Assembly: GCA_902492205.1 (NCBI GenBank)
Contig: CABUKU010000033.1
Coordinates: 1-34,116, forward strand
Direction: 5' to 3'
DNA: 34,116 nt
Origin: an uncultured Bacteroides sp.
Lineage (GTDB): Bacteria > Bacteroidota > Bacteroidia > Bacteroidales > Bacteroidaceae
Both the position numbers and the translations under genes were made by a program. Position 1 is the first letter of the stretch. Every line of letters begins with the position of its first letter. Below the pieces are notes generated by a model. The model was not told the DNA's origin. It saw only the letters and a list, made by a program, of their open reading frames with translations, and made no database searches. Positions 22,860 through 31,192 of this stretch are shown in pieces.

Positions 22860-22900
22860 ATATATATGGATTTTGGCATGGCTTTTTCTTTTTAAATCAG

Positions 22901-22931
22901 TTGGATGCTGACTTTGTTTTATGTACTTTTG
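22901..22931 (+). promoter_or_regulatory. promoter of the nucleotidase/GH3 operon
   Basis: TTG at 22901-22903, 20-bp spacer, TACTTTTG at 22924-22931, 20 bp before the ATG at 22952. It lies inside a longer open frame beginning at 22577, which is thereby rejected as the start. Confidence 0.65.
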
Positions 22932-22951
22932 GTGCAATAAACCTTTTTATA

Positions 22952-23722
22952 ATGAAAGAAATACGATTAAAACAAGTATGTGGAACAGCATTGCTGTCGG
23001 GACTGTTGCTGTTGTCCGCCTGTCATTCTTCTTATGAATTAGTTGGTACGGAAGGAAAACGTGTACAAATTAATTCCGGTTACGATGCCAATCCCGATGC
23101 CGATGCAGTGGCTATCCTTGCTCCTTATAAAGCTGAAGTAGATAGTATCATGACTCCGGTTATCGGAAAAAGTGAAATGGCTATGGCACCGGGACGTCCC
23201 GAAAGCCTGCTTTCCAATTTGGTTGCCGATGTTCTTCGCCAGTATGCCAACTCGCTTCCCGGTCAGATGGTGGAAGTTGCCATGACAAATGTGGGAGGTT
23301 TGCGCAGCGATTTGCCGGAAGGTGACATTACTTATGGAAATGTATATGAGGTGTTGCCTTTTCAAAATGCTCTTTGTATTGTTACGCTGACGGGAAAAGA
23401 TGTGAAACAGTTGTTTTCCGAGATAGCCCGCGTAGGGGGTGAAGGAATCAGCAATGCACAGTTGGTAATCACTAAAGAGGGAAAATTGGTGAGTGCCACC
23501 GTGGGCGGCAAGGAGATAAAGGACGACACTCTTTATAAAGTGGCTACTTTGGATTATCTGGCCGAAGGTAATGACGGAATGACTGCTTTCCTGAACGCGA
23601 AAGATAAAGAGTGCCCCGAAGGAGCCACTATCCGCCAGATATTTCTTGATTACGTGGCTGCGCAAACCAAAAAGGGGAAAGCGCTTACTTCCAAGCTGGA
23701 CGGAAGAATTACCATACAATGA
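22952..23722 (+). CDS. 5'-nucleotidase C-terminal domain lipoprotein
   Basis: 256 residues. The signal has a lipobox with Cys24 (GLLLLSAC). The mature part is a free-standing 5'-nucleotidase C-terminal (substrate-binding) domain: SLLSNLVADVLRQ (about 86-98), AMTNVGGLRSDLPEGDITYG (about 110-129), YEVLPFQNALCIVTLTGKDV, and YKVATLDYLAEGNDGM near the end. In UshA-type enzymes this domain follows the metallophosphatase domain in one chain; here it is a separate protein encoded first. Its stop overlaps the next start (ATGA), implying coupled translation and probable assembly of the two halves in the periplasm. Confidence 0.9.
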   Translation: MKEIRLKQVCGTALLSGLLLLSACHSSYELVGTEGKRVQINSGYDANPDADAVAILAPYKAEVDSIMTPVIGKSEMAMAPGRPESLLSNLVADVLRQYANSLPGQMVEVAMTNVGGLRSDLPEGDITYGNVYEVLPFQNALCIVTLTGKDVKQLFSEIARVGGEGISNAQLVITKEGKLVSATVGGKEIKDDTLYKVATLDYLAEGNDGMTAFLNAKDKECPEGATIRQIFLDYVAAQTKKGKALTSKLDGRITIQ

Positions 23723-24615
23723 TTACCAACCGATTAACAAGAATGAACATGAAACTAAATACAATCAAGAGATTAGGATTTACGCTCTGCATGCTGTCGC
23801 TCAGTGTTTATCTCTCTGCACAGGATATAAAAGAGTTAGTGATTTATCATACGAATGACACTCATAGCCGTGTGGAACCTTATGCCGAGAACTTTAAAGA
23901 TACCGTTTGGGCGGGCAGGGGAGGATACGTCCGCCGTGCTACTTTTATAAAGGAAGCACGTAAGGATAACAAGGATATTTTGCTGTTCGACTGTGGCGAC
24001 TTCTCTCAAGGCTCACCTTATTATAATATGTTTAAGGGAGAAGTAGAAGTCAGTTTGATGAACGAAATGGGTTATGATGCCGGAACCATCGGCAACCATG
24101 AGTTCGATTTCGGCTTGGATAACATGCTCCGTCTGTTCAAAATGGCTAAGTTCCCTATCGTTTGCGCCAATTATGACTTCACGGGGACAGTGCTTCAAGG
24201 GGTGGTGAAGCCTTATGTCATTTTGGAACGTAACGGATTGAAGATTGGCGTGTTTGGTCTTAGTCCGAAACTGGAAGGATTGGTACAGGCTTCCAACTGT
24301 GAAGGCGTGGTTTATAACGAACCGAATGCAGAAGCCAATAAAGTGGCGGATTTATTGAAAAACAAAGAACATTGCGATGTTGTTATCTGTCTTTCCCACT
24401 TGGGCTGGAAGTCGGGGACATTGAATCCGGCAAGTGATGAAAACCTGATTGCCAATACACGTAATATAGATGTGGTGCTGGGCGGTCATTCACATTCGCT
24501 GTTTGTAGCTCCCGAGTATTATAAGAATCTCGATGGAAAGGAAGTTCCCAATTACCAAATGGGAAAGAGCGGGATTTATGTGGGGGAAATGATATTGAAG
24601 TTTGAAAAGAATTAA
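23719..24615 (+). CDS. 5'-nucleotidase metallophosphatase domain protein
   Basis: 298 residues from the ATGA overlap; in-frame ATGs at 23743 and 23749 give a cleaner signal peptide (MKLNTIKRLGFTLCMLSLSV to SAQ) and may be the true start. The calcineurin-like dimetal motifs are all present: YHTNDTHSR (Asp and His ligands), FDCGDFSQGS, TIGNHEFDFG, CLSHLGW and LGGHSH. This is the catalytic half of a UshA-like nucleotidase, hydrolysing nucleotides or related phosphates in the periplasm. It lacks the C-terminal substrate domain, supplied by the preceding gene. The GH3 gene follows after 18 bp. Confidence 0.92.
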   Translation: MITNRLTRMNMKLNTIKRLGFTLCMLSLSVYLSAQDIKELVIYHTNDTHSRVEPYAENFKDTVWAGRGGYVRRATFIKEARKDNKDILLFDCGDFSQGSPYYNMFKGEVEVSLMNEMGYDAGTIGNHEFDFGLDNMLRLFKMAKFPIVCANYDFTGTVLQGVVKPYVILERNGLKIGVFGLSPKLEGLVQASNCEGVVYNEPNAEANKVADLLKNKEHCDVVICLSHLGWKSGTLNPASDENLIANTRNIDVVLGGHSHSLFVAPEYYKNLDGKEVPNYQMGKSGIYVGEMILKFEKN

Positions 24616-24633
24616 AGGACAGGAACTTACTAT

Positions 24634-27576
24634 ATGAAGAAGCAGACATTCATTGCTTTTACAGTTTTGATATTTTCTATTATTCAGTTGAAGGCTCAGG
24701 TGGAGCCTTCGCTGTTGTATAAGGTAGCCGGTGATGAGAAATGCCGGGAATGGGTGGAGAGCCAAATGGCACACATGACCAAAAAGGAGAGAGTGGGGCA
24801 GCTTTTCATTTATACGGCAGCATTGAGGCAAACCAAAAGGAATATGGAGCTGATTCGCGAAGCCGTGCGAACCTATAAAGTGGGCGGTCTGCTTTTCTCG
24901 GGAGGAACTTTGGTTAATCAGGCAACCCTGACCAATTATGCACAGTCTTTGGCAAGAGTTCCTTTGCTGATGACGTTTGACGGTGAGTGGGGATTGTCAA
25001 TGAGATTGCGCAGCACACCGGTTTTTCCTAAAAATGGTGTTTTGGGATGCATACAGGACAATGATTTGCTGCGGCAATATGGAAAGGAAGTCGCTCGTCA
25101 GTGCAGGGAAGTAGGGGTTCACGTAAACTTTGCTCCCGATGCCGATGTGAATATCAACCCGGATAATCCGGTTATCAACATCCGTTCTTTTGGTGAAAAC
25201 CCTCATAATGTGGCAGAGAAGGTTGTTGCATATGCTTCGGGACTGGAAAGTGGTGGAGTACTTTCCGTTGCCAAGCATTTTCCCGGTCATGGAGATACGG
25301 ATGTGGACTCTCATAAATCATTGCCTGTGCTCCCGTTCACCCGTGCCCGTATGGATAGTGTGGAACTTTATCCTTTTAAGAAAGTGATTGAGGCGGGGCT
25401 TGGCGGAATTATGGTAGGTCACTTGCAGGTTCCGGCTTACGAACCCACTTTCCCGTCTTCACTTTCCAGAAACATAGTCTATGATTTATTGGAAAAAGAA
25501 TTGAAATTCAACGGGTTGGTGTTTACAGATGCTTTGCAGATGAAAGGTGTGCTAAGCGGAGAGGTAAATCTTTCCGTTGCTGCTCTGAAAGCGGGAAATG
25601 ACTTGTTGTTAATTCCCCGTAACATCAAACGTGAAATGGAAGCTGTGCTTGCGGCTTTGGATTCGGGCGAACTGAAAGAAGAAGATATTAATAACAAGTG
25701 CCGGAAGGTGCTTATTTATAAGTATGCCTTGGGAGTACAGGATAATAACCGGGTTCGTCTTTCGGGATTGGAGAAACGCATAAACACTCCTTATGCCGAT
25801 GAACTGATAAGTCGTTTGCGTCTGGCTGCCGTTACTGTTCTGGGTAACAGGAAACAGACTATCCCTCTCCATTCCGACATGGAACTGGCTGTGCTGAGTG
25901 TGGGTGAAGATAAGGCGGATGCTGATTTTGTGCGTTTCGTGGGGCGTTATGTTCCCGTGAATCATTACTCATTGAATAATAGAATGACCGAACTTCAGAT
26001 TTCGGAGTTAAAGAAGTCTTTGGCGAAGTATAAAAGGGTGGTGGTGTCTGTAACGACAAAGGAAACCAAACATTTTGAAGACTTCTTTTCCGCTTTGTCG
26101 GTAAGTATTCCTACTGTATATGTTTATTTTACTCAGGATAAAGTGATGGAACAAACACCTGTTGCCTTATATGCCGCCGCAGCTACGATACTTGCCCATT
26201 CTGCGCAGCCCGAATTGCAAAGGCATGTAGCGGGTGTGCTCTTTGGCAAGGAGTTGGCGAATGGAAGACTTTCCATGAGTGTGCGGGGAATATACCGTGC
26301 AGGCGACGGGGTGACTATATCATCCGAAACTCCGCATTATTATGCCCCCGAAGATTATGGCATGAATCCGGCTATCCTTGCACGTATTGATACTATTGCC
26401 AATGAGGGAATTATGGAAGGAGCCTATCCGGGTTGCGGGATTGTTATTTTAAAAGACGGTAAACCTGTGTATAATAAGTGTTTCGGCTACTATACTTATG
26501 AGAAGGAACATAAGGTGTTCCCAACGGATATGTATGATTTGGCTTCTTTGTCTAAAACAACCGGCACGCTATTGGCTTTGATGAAACTTTATGATAAGGG
26601 AATGCTCAACCTTACCGATAAGATTTTCAAATTCCTGCCTTTCTTGAAAGGAACCGATAAGGAAAACATTACGGTAAAGGATTTATTATACCATGAATCG
26701 GGCTTGCCCGCTTCGTTGCCATTTTACCAATTGGCTATTGATAAGAAGAGCTATAAGGGAGGATTATTCAAAAAACAAAAAGATGCAACCCATACCGTTC
26801 GCGTAGGGGAGAATAATTATATGAGTTCTACTTATAAATATAAGAAAGGGTTGGTATCTTCTGTTCCGTCCGATGTTTATACATTGCAAGTGGCAGATAG
26901 TTTCTATTTGCATAAGGATTTCCATAATGATGCAATGAAGATGATAGCGGATGCACCGTTAAAGAAAAAGGAATATGTATATAGCGATGTGAATTTTATT
27001 CTGTTGAAAGAGATAGTGGAAAGCATATCCCGGGAAAGTCTCGACAGCTTTTTGGATCGTGCTTTCTTCCAACCGATGGGATTGACTCATACTGCTTATT
27101 TGCCTTTGCGCCGTTTCGATAAAACAGAAGTTGTGCCGACTATGAAAGACGGATTGTTGAGGAAAGGTATCTTGCAGGGATATGTGCACGATGAGTCGGC
27201 TGCATTCTTAGGCGGCGTATCGGGAAATGCCGGATTGTTTTCCACAGCTTCGGACGTAGCTGCAATTTATCAGATGTTACTGAATAACGGGGAATATGAA
27301 GGAAAAAGATACTTGAGTGCCGCGACTTGCCGCTTGTTCACTACAAGCAAATCATCCATAAGCCGCAGAGGGTTGGGATTTGACAGGCAAGACGGTTTTG
27401 TCTATGGTCACACCGGCTTTACCGGAACTTGCGCATGGGTAAACCCTGATAACCATACGGTTTATGTATTCTTAAGCAATCGCACTTATCCTCACTCTTG
27501 GAATAATAAATTGCTTGATTTGGATATAAGACCACGTATTCAGGAAGCTATTTATCAGTCAATGAGCGGGAAATGA
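24634..27576 (+). CDS. GH3 glycosidase / beta-lactamase-like serine hydrolase fusion
   Basis: 980 residues with a signal (about 1-21). Residues 35-365 form a GH3 domain of the NagZ type. KHFPGHGDTDVDSH (214-227) carries the His of the Asp-His acid/base dyad, and FTDALQM (297-303) the nucleophile Asp299. About 380-555 is a GH3 C-terminal-like domain. About 565-970 is a class C beta-lactamase-like serine hydrolase with SLSK (638-641), YSDVN (783-787) and HTG (926-928). The family is expected to act on N-acetylglucosaminyl links of peptidoglycan or similar glycans, with an esterase or amidase second activity. It is likely periplasmic and is the last gene of the nucleotidase operon. Confidence 0.93.
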   Translation: MKKQTFIAFTVLIFSIIQLKAQVEPSLLYKVAGDEKCREWVESQMAHMTKKERVGQLFIYTAALRQTKRNMELIREAVRTYKVGGLLFSGGTLVNQATLTNYAQSLARVPLLMTFDGEWGLSMRLRSTPVFPKNGVLGCIQDNDLLRQYGKEVARQCREVGVHVNFAPDADVNINPDNPVINIRSFGENPHNVAEKVVAYASGLESGGVLSVAKHFPGHGDTDVDSHKSLPVLPFTRARMDSVELYPFKKVIEAGLGGIMVGHLQVPAYEPTFPSSLSRNIVYDLLEKELKFNGLVFTDALQMKGVLSGEVNLSVAALKAGNDLLLIPRNIKREMEAVLAALDSGELKEEDINNKCRKVLIYKYALGVQDNNRVRLSGLEKRINTPYADELISRLRLAAVTVLGNRKQTIPLHSDMELAVLSVGEDKADADFVRFVGRYVPVNHYSLNNRMTELQISELKKSLAKYKRVVVSVTTKETKHFEDFFSALSVSIPTVYVYFTQDKVMEQTPVALYAAAATILAHSAQPELQRHVAGVLFGKELANGRLSMSVRGIYRAGDGVTISSETPHYYAPEDYGMNPAILARIDTIANEGIMEGAYPGCGIVILKDGKPVYNKCFGYYTYEKEHKVFPTDMYDLASLSKTTGTLLALMKLYDKGMLNLTDKIFKFLPFLKGTDKENITVKDLLYHESGLPASLPFYQLAIDKKSYKGGLFKKQKDATHTVRVGENNYMSSTYKYKKGLVSSVPSDVYTLQVADSFYLHKDFHNDAMKMIADAPLKKKEYVYSDVNFILLKEIVESISRESLDSFLDRAFFQPMGLTHTAYLPLRRFDKTEVVPTMKDGLLRKGILQGYVHDESAAFLGGVSGNAGLFSTASDVAAIYQMLLNNGEYEGKRYLSAATCRLFTTSKSSISRRGLGFDRQDGFVYGHTGFTGTCAWVNPDNHTVYVFLSNRTYPHSWNNKLLDLDIRPRIQEAIYQSMSGK

Positions 27577-27662
27577 ATGCTATTGGATTAAGTTTCTATT
27601 TAGAATAAATACAAATTAGATGTTTTTATGGGCTAAACGTTACGCTGAATGAATAAAACGTG

Positions 27663-27670
27663 TATTTTTG
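27663..27670 (+). promoter_or_regulatory. -7 element of the ferredoxin gene
   Basis: TATTTTTG, 37 bp before the ATG; no TTTG at -33. Confidence 0.55.
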
Positions 27671-27707
27671 TCCGTATAATTAGTACTAATATTAAATTTA
27701 TAAGAAA

Positions 27708-27875
27708 ATGGCTTACGTAATTAGTGACGATTGTATTGCTTGCGGAACTTGCATCGACGAGTGTCCGGTAGAAGCTATCTCTGAAGGTGATATCTATCAT
27801 ATCAACCCAGATGTATGCACAGATTGTGGAACTTGCGCTGACGCTTGTCCTTCTGAAGCTATTCATCCGGCTTAA
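27708..27875 (+). CDS. 2[4Fe-4S] ferredoxin, 55 aa
   Basis: A 55-residue clostridial-type ferredoxin. It has two CxxCxxCxxxCP clusters, CIACGTCIDECP (9-20) and CTDCGTCADACP (36-47), each followed by a Glu-Ala-Ile pair (VEAIS, SEAIH). The eight cysteines ligate two 4Fe-4S clusters carrying low-potential electrons, for example to and from pyruvate:ferredoxin oxidoreductase or hydrogenase in an anaerobe. It has its own promoter and terminator. Very strong codon preference fits an abundant protein. Confidence 0.96.
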   Translation: MAYVISDDCIACGTCIDECPVEAISEGDIYHINPDVCTDCGTCADACPSEAIHPA

Positions 27876-27906
27876 TCCTGAGAATATACAATCAGTAAAG
27901 AAAAAT

Positions 27907-27939
27907 AAAAGGCTGCTTCATATGAGGCAGCCTTTTTTA
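27907..27939. terminator. terminator between ferredoxin and aminotransferase genes
   Basis: Stem AAAAGGCTGCTTCA / TGAGGCAGCCTTTT with one G-U pair and a 2-base loop, T-run on the plus strand and A-run on the other side. It can serve both converging genes. Confidence 0.85.
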
Positions 27940-27956
27940 TTGGGACTTTGTTTTTG

Positions 27957-29150
27957 TTATTTCAACTTGGCTAATGCATCTTTGATGCGGCTGATTGCTT
28001 TTTCGATGTTTTCATCGCTGGTGGCATAGCTCATGCGAATGCATTCGGGTGCACCGAAAGAAGTACCGCCCACGCATGCTACATGTGCTACTTCGAGCAA
28101 GTACATAGCCAGATCGTCAGAGTTCTCTATCTTACGGTCGCCGGCAGACTTACCAAAGTAGTAGCTGCACTTAGGGAACAAATAGAAAGCACCTTGCGGA
28201 ACATTAACTTCAAATCCCGGAACATCTTTCGCTAATTTCACGATTAAGTCACGGCGGCGTTCAAATGCTTTACGCATTTCTTCAACAGGAGCTTGTGTTC
28301 CTGTGTAAGCAGCTTCGGCAGCTTTCTGTGAAACAGAGCACGGTCCTGAAGTATATTGTCCTTGCAGTTTGTTGCAAGCTTTTACAATCCATTCCGGAGC
28401 AGCAATGAAACCTATTCTCCAACCTGTCATGGCATATGCTTTGGATACCCCGTTTACAATGACTGTGCGGTCTTTCATTTCAGGGAACTGGGCCATGCTT
28501 TCATGTTTGCCGATATAATTAATGTGTTCATAAATCTCGTCGGCAATAACAACTACTTGCGGGTATTTAGCCAATACAGCGGCAAGCCCGGCCAATTCTT
28601 CTTTTGTATATACGGAGCCTGTCGGGTTCGATGGCGAACAAAGAATCAGGGCTTTTGTCTTTGGAGTAATGGCTGCTTCTAGTTGTGCGGGAGTAATCTT
28701 GAAATCTTGTTCGATGCCTGCACTTACGATAACGGGAGTTCCTTCTGCCAGTTTCACCATTTCAGGATAGCTTACCCAATAAGGAGCAGGTACAATAACT
28801 TCGTCACCCGGATTGACAAGCACCATGATAGCATTGCAAACAGATTGTTTTGCACCGTTGGCACAAGAGATCTGAGCAGCAGTGTATTCCAAACCGTTTT
28901 CTTTTTTCAGTTTTTCTACAATAGCGTTGCGTAAGGCCGGATAACCCGGTACCGGAGAATAACGGGAGAAGTTGTCGTCAATAGCTTTTTTGGCAGCTTC
29001 TTTGATATGGTCGGGAGTATTGAAGTCGGGTTCTCCTACACTTAAATTGATAACATCAACGCCTTGTGCCTTGAGTTCATTACTCTTTTGCGACATGGCA
29101 AGAGTCGCCGACGGCGACAAACTGTTCAAACGATCTGAAAGTTGATTCAT
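27957..29150 (-). CDS. class I aminotransferase (aspartate aminotransferase-like)
   Basis: 397 residues, PLP fold type I, subgroup I-beta/gamma. Motifs are LSVGEPDFNTPDHI (36-49), SPSNPTG (172-178, Asn175), ADEIYEH (203-209, Asp204), the PLP lysine Lys237 in NGVSKAYAMTGWRIGF, with Arg245 as phosphate ligand, and the C-terminal RMSYATSDENI, whose Arg binds the substrate carboxylate. Annotation as aspartate aminotransferase is usual for this group; other amino donors are possible. It is cytosolic. It lies 103 bp after the Bax-inhibitor-1 gene, so it may have its own promoter. Confidence 0.92.
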   Translation of the reverse strand: MNQLSDRLNSLSPSATLAMSQKSNELKAQGVDVINLSVGEPDFNTPDHIKEAAKKAIDDNFSRYSPVPGYPALRNAIVEKLKKENGLEYTAAQISCANGAKQSVCNAIMVLVNPGDEVIVPAPYWVSYPEMVKLAEGTPVIVSAGIEQDFKITPAQLEAAITPKTKALILCSPSNPTGSVYTKEELAGLAAVLAKYPQVVVIADEIYEHINYIGKHESMAQFPEMKDRTVIVNGVSKAYAMTGWRIGFIAAPEWIVKACNKLQGQYTSGPCSVSQKAAEAAYTGTQAPVEEMRKAFERRRDLIVKLAKDVPGFEVNVPQGAFYLFPKCSYYFGKSAGDRKIENSDDLAMYLLEVAHVACVGGTSFGAPECIRMSYATSDENIEKAISRIKDALAKLK

Positions 29151-29253
29151 TGCTTATTCCTGTTTTATATTGGTTGATTCTGGTCTGCAAAATAAATTAT
29201 AATATTTGAATTATGAAAGTATTTTGCTTGTAATCGTTTCTTTTTGCTCTAAA

Positions 29254-29955
29254 TTATTTTCTATCGCCTAACAATCTGAGTAAATATAAGAATAGATTAA
29301 TGAAATCAAGATACAATGAAAGTGCTCCCATGAGAGCTATCTTTTGAGTCGTTTCGTTTACTTCTGTTCCTTCGCTTAGTAGCAATCTTTTTATCTTTTG
29401 GGTATCATAAGCGGTTAAACCGACAAAGATAAGCACTCCTGCATAAGTAATAATCCAATACATGGTGCTGTTACTCCAGAATATGTTCACAACGGATGCA
29501 ATGATTAGACCTATCAATGCCATAAAGCAAAGATTTCCCAGTGAGGTAAGGTCTCTCTTTGTGAAATAACCATAAAGGCACATCACACCGAATGTTCCTG
29601 CCGTTACAAAGAATGTTGATGCAATGGAACTTGTTGTATATACCAGGAAGATAACCGATAAAGTCAGTCCGTTGATAAGGGAGTAAAGGATAAACAGCAT
29701 GGTAGCCGTAGTGAATGATATTTTATGGATGCGTGCGGATATGTACCACACTAAAGCAAATTCTGCAATAATTAATCCATAGAATACGATTCTGTTCATT
29801 ACGATGCTCTCAACGAGGCTGGGTGAATCGGCTACAATAAGTGCTGTAATACCTGTGATGACAAGTGCAAAAGCCATCCACATATAAACATTACGGAATA
29901 AAGCTATTTGAGCATATTTACTCGATGTACTGTTGGTTACTGAATTTAATTCCAT
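29254..29955 (-). CDS. Bax inhibitor-1 / YccA-family membrane protein
   Basis: 233 residues with a short cytosolic N-terminus and seven hydrophobic helices (about 28-48, 58-76, 83-106, 110-131, 138-158, 166-182, 208-230). The family motif LTAYDTQKIKRL (about 180-191), containing the Asp of the pH-sensitive di-aspartyl latch, and the closing ALSLYLDFINLFLYLLRLL are clear. BI-1/YccA proteins act as calcium leak channels or FtsH modulators; the bacterial role remains loosely defined. It sits 23 bp behind ribBA on the same strand, probably co-transcribed. Confidence 0.92.
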   Translation of the reverse strand: MELNSVTNSTSSKYAQIALFRNVYMWMAFALVITGITALIVADSPSLVESIVMNRIVFYGLIIAEFALVWYISARIHKISFTTATMLFILYSLINGLTLSVIFLVYTTSSIASTFFVTAGTFGVMCLYGYFTKRDLTSLGNLCFMALIGLIIASVVNIFWSNSTMYWIITYAGVLIFVGLTAYDTQKIKRLLLSEGTEVNETTQKIALMGALSLYLDFINLFLYLLRLLGDRK

Positions 29956-29978
29956 ATTTTTCTATTTTAAAGGTTTGG

Positions 29979-31190
29979 TTATACTAAATGTAAATTGTGT
30001 CCCATTCGTTCTTTCTTGGTCTTCATATAATATTCGTTATATGAATTCGGAGTTGTTTCGATAGGAACGTTTTCAACCACTGTAAGCCCATAGGCTTCCA
30101 GACCGACACGCTTTACGGGATTGTTTGTCAGCAAACGCATTTTGGATATTCCGAGGTTACGTAAAATTTGTGCTCCCACGCCGTAATCCCTTTCGTCTGC
30201 CTGGTGTCCTAAACAAATATTCGCATCTACCGTGTCCATTCCTTTCTCTTGGAGCTTGTATGCTTTCATCTTTTCCATCAGCCCGATTCCCCGGCCTTCC
30301 TGATTCAGGTAAATAACAGCTCCTTTGCCTTCTGCTTCAATCATCTTGAGGGCCTTGTGCAATTGTTCGCCGCAGTCACAGCGCATGGAACCGAAAATAT
30401 CTCCTGTGGCGCAAGATGAATGAACGCGCACCAACACAGGTTCGTTGCTTTTTATGTCTCCTTTAATAATAGCAATGTGTTCCAATCCGTTGCTCTTCTG
30501 GCGGAAAGGTATCAATCTGAAATGTCCGTATTCGGTAGGCATGTCTACTTCCTCACCTTGTTCCACAATAGATTCTTCTTTCAGGCGATAAGCTATCAGC
30601 TGTGCAATGGAAATGAGTTTTAAATCATATTTGTCCGCCATTTCCTTTAATTGAGGCAGACGCGCCATTGTTCCGTCTTCATTCATGATTTCCATTAAAG
30701 CTCCTGCCGGATAGAGTCCTGCCAGGCGTGCCATGTCGATGGTTGCTTCAGTGTGGCCTGCACGGCGTAATACTCCTTTTTCCTGTGCATACAGCGGATT
30801 GATGTGCCCGGGACGTCCGAAAGTTGCAGGGGTAGAAGCAGGATCTGCCAATGCCTGAATGGTTGCTGCACGGTCCGCAGCGGATACTCCTGTGGTGCAT
30901 CCTTCCAACTTGTCTATGGTTACGGTAAACGGAGTTCCCAACACGGAAGTATTGTCACTTACCTGATGTCCCAAATCCAATTCCTTGCAACGTGAAACGG
31001 TGATGGGAGCGCAAAGCACGCCACGTGCATGTTTAAGCATGAAGTTGACTTTTTCGGGAGTTATCTTTTCGGCTGCAATGATAAGGTCGCCTTCATTCTC
31101 ACGGTCTTCATCGTCGACTATAATAACGAACTTACCTTCACGAAAGTCGGCAATCGCCTCTTCAACTGTATTAAGCTTTATTTCTTCCAT
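29979..31190 (-). CDS. ribBA: bifunctional DHBP synthase / GTP cyclohydrolase II
   Basis: 403 residues catalysing the two entry steps of riboflavin synthesis. RibB domain (about 1-205): DDEDRENEGD (26-35, metal and substrate acids) and RAGHTEA (143-149). RibA domain (about 210-400): zinc cysteines Cys260, Cys271 and Cys273 in VHSSC...RCDC, GRGIGL (299-304) and DERDYGVG (332-339). All key residues are intact, so both activities are expected. It starts 2 bp after the LptF/G stop, and the BI-1 gene follows 23 bp later, giving a tight operon. No FMN riboswitch is visible. Confidence 0.96.
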   Translation of the reverse strand: MEEIKLNTVEEAIADFREGKFVIIVDDEDRENEGDLIIAAEKITPEKVNFMLKHARGVLCAPITVSRCKELDLGHQVSDNTSVLGTPFTVTIDKLEGCTTGVSAADRAATIQALADPASTPATFGRPGHINPLYAQEKGVLRRAGHTEATIDMARLAGLYPAGALMEIMNEDGTMARLPQLKEMADKYDLKLISIAQLIAYRLKEESIVEQGEEVDMPTEYGHFRLIPFRQKSNGLEHIAIIKGDIKSNEPVLVRVHSSCATGDIFGSMRCDCGEQLHKALKMIEAEGKGAVIYLNQEGRGIGLMEKMKAYKLQEKGMDTVDANICLGHQADERDYGVGAQILRNLGISKMRLLTNNPVKRVGLEAYGLTVVENVPIETTPNSYNEYYMKTKKERMGHNLHLV

Positions 31191-31192
31191 AA

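Noticed and set aside
22577..22951. N-terminal extension of the nucleotidase C-domain protein
   Set aside because: It covers the operon promoter and lies antisense to the Cys-rich gene; the signal peptide begins at 22952.
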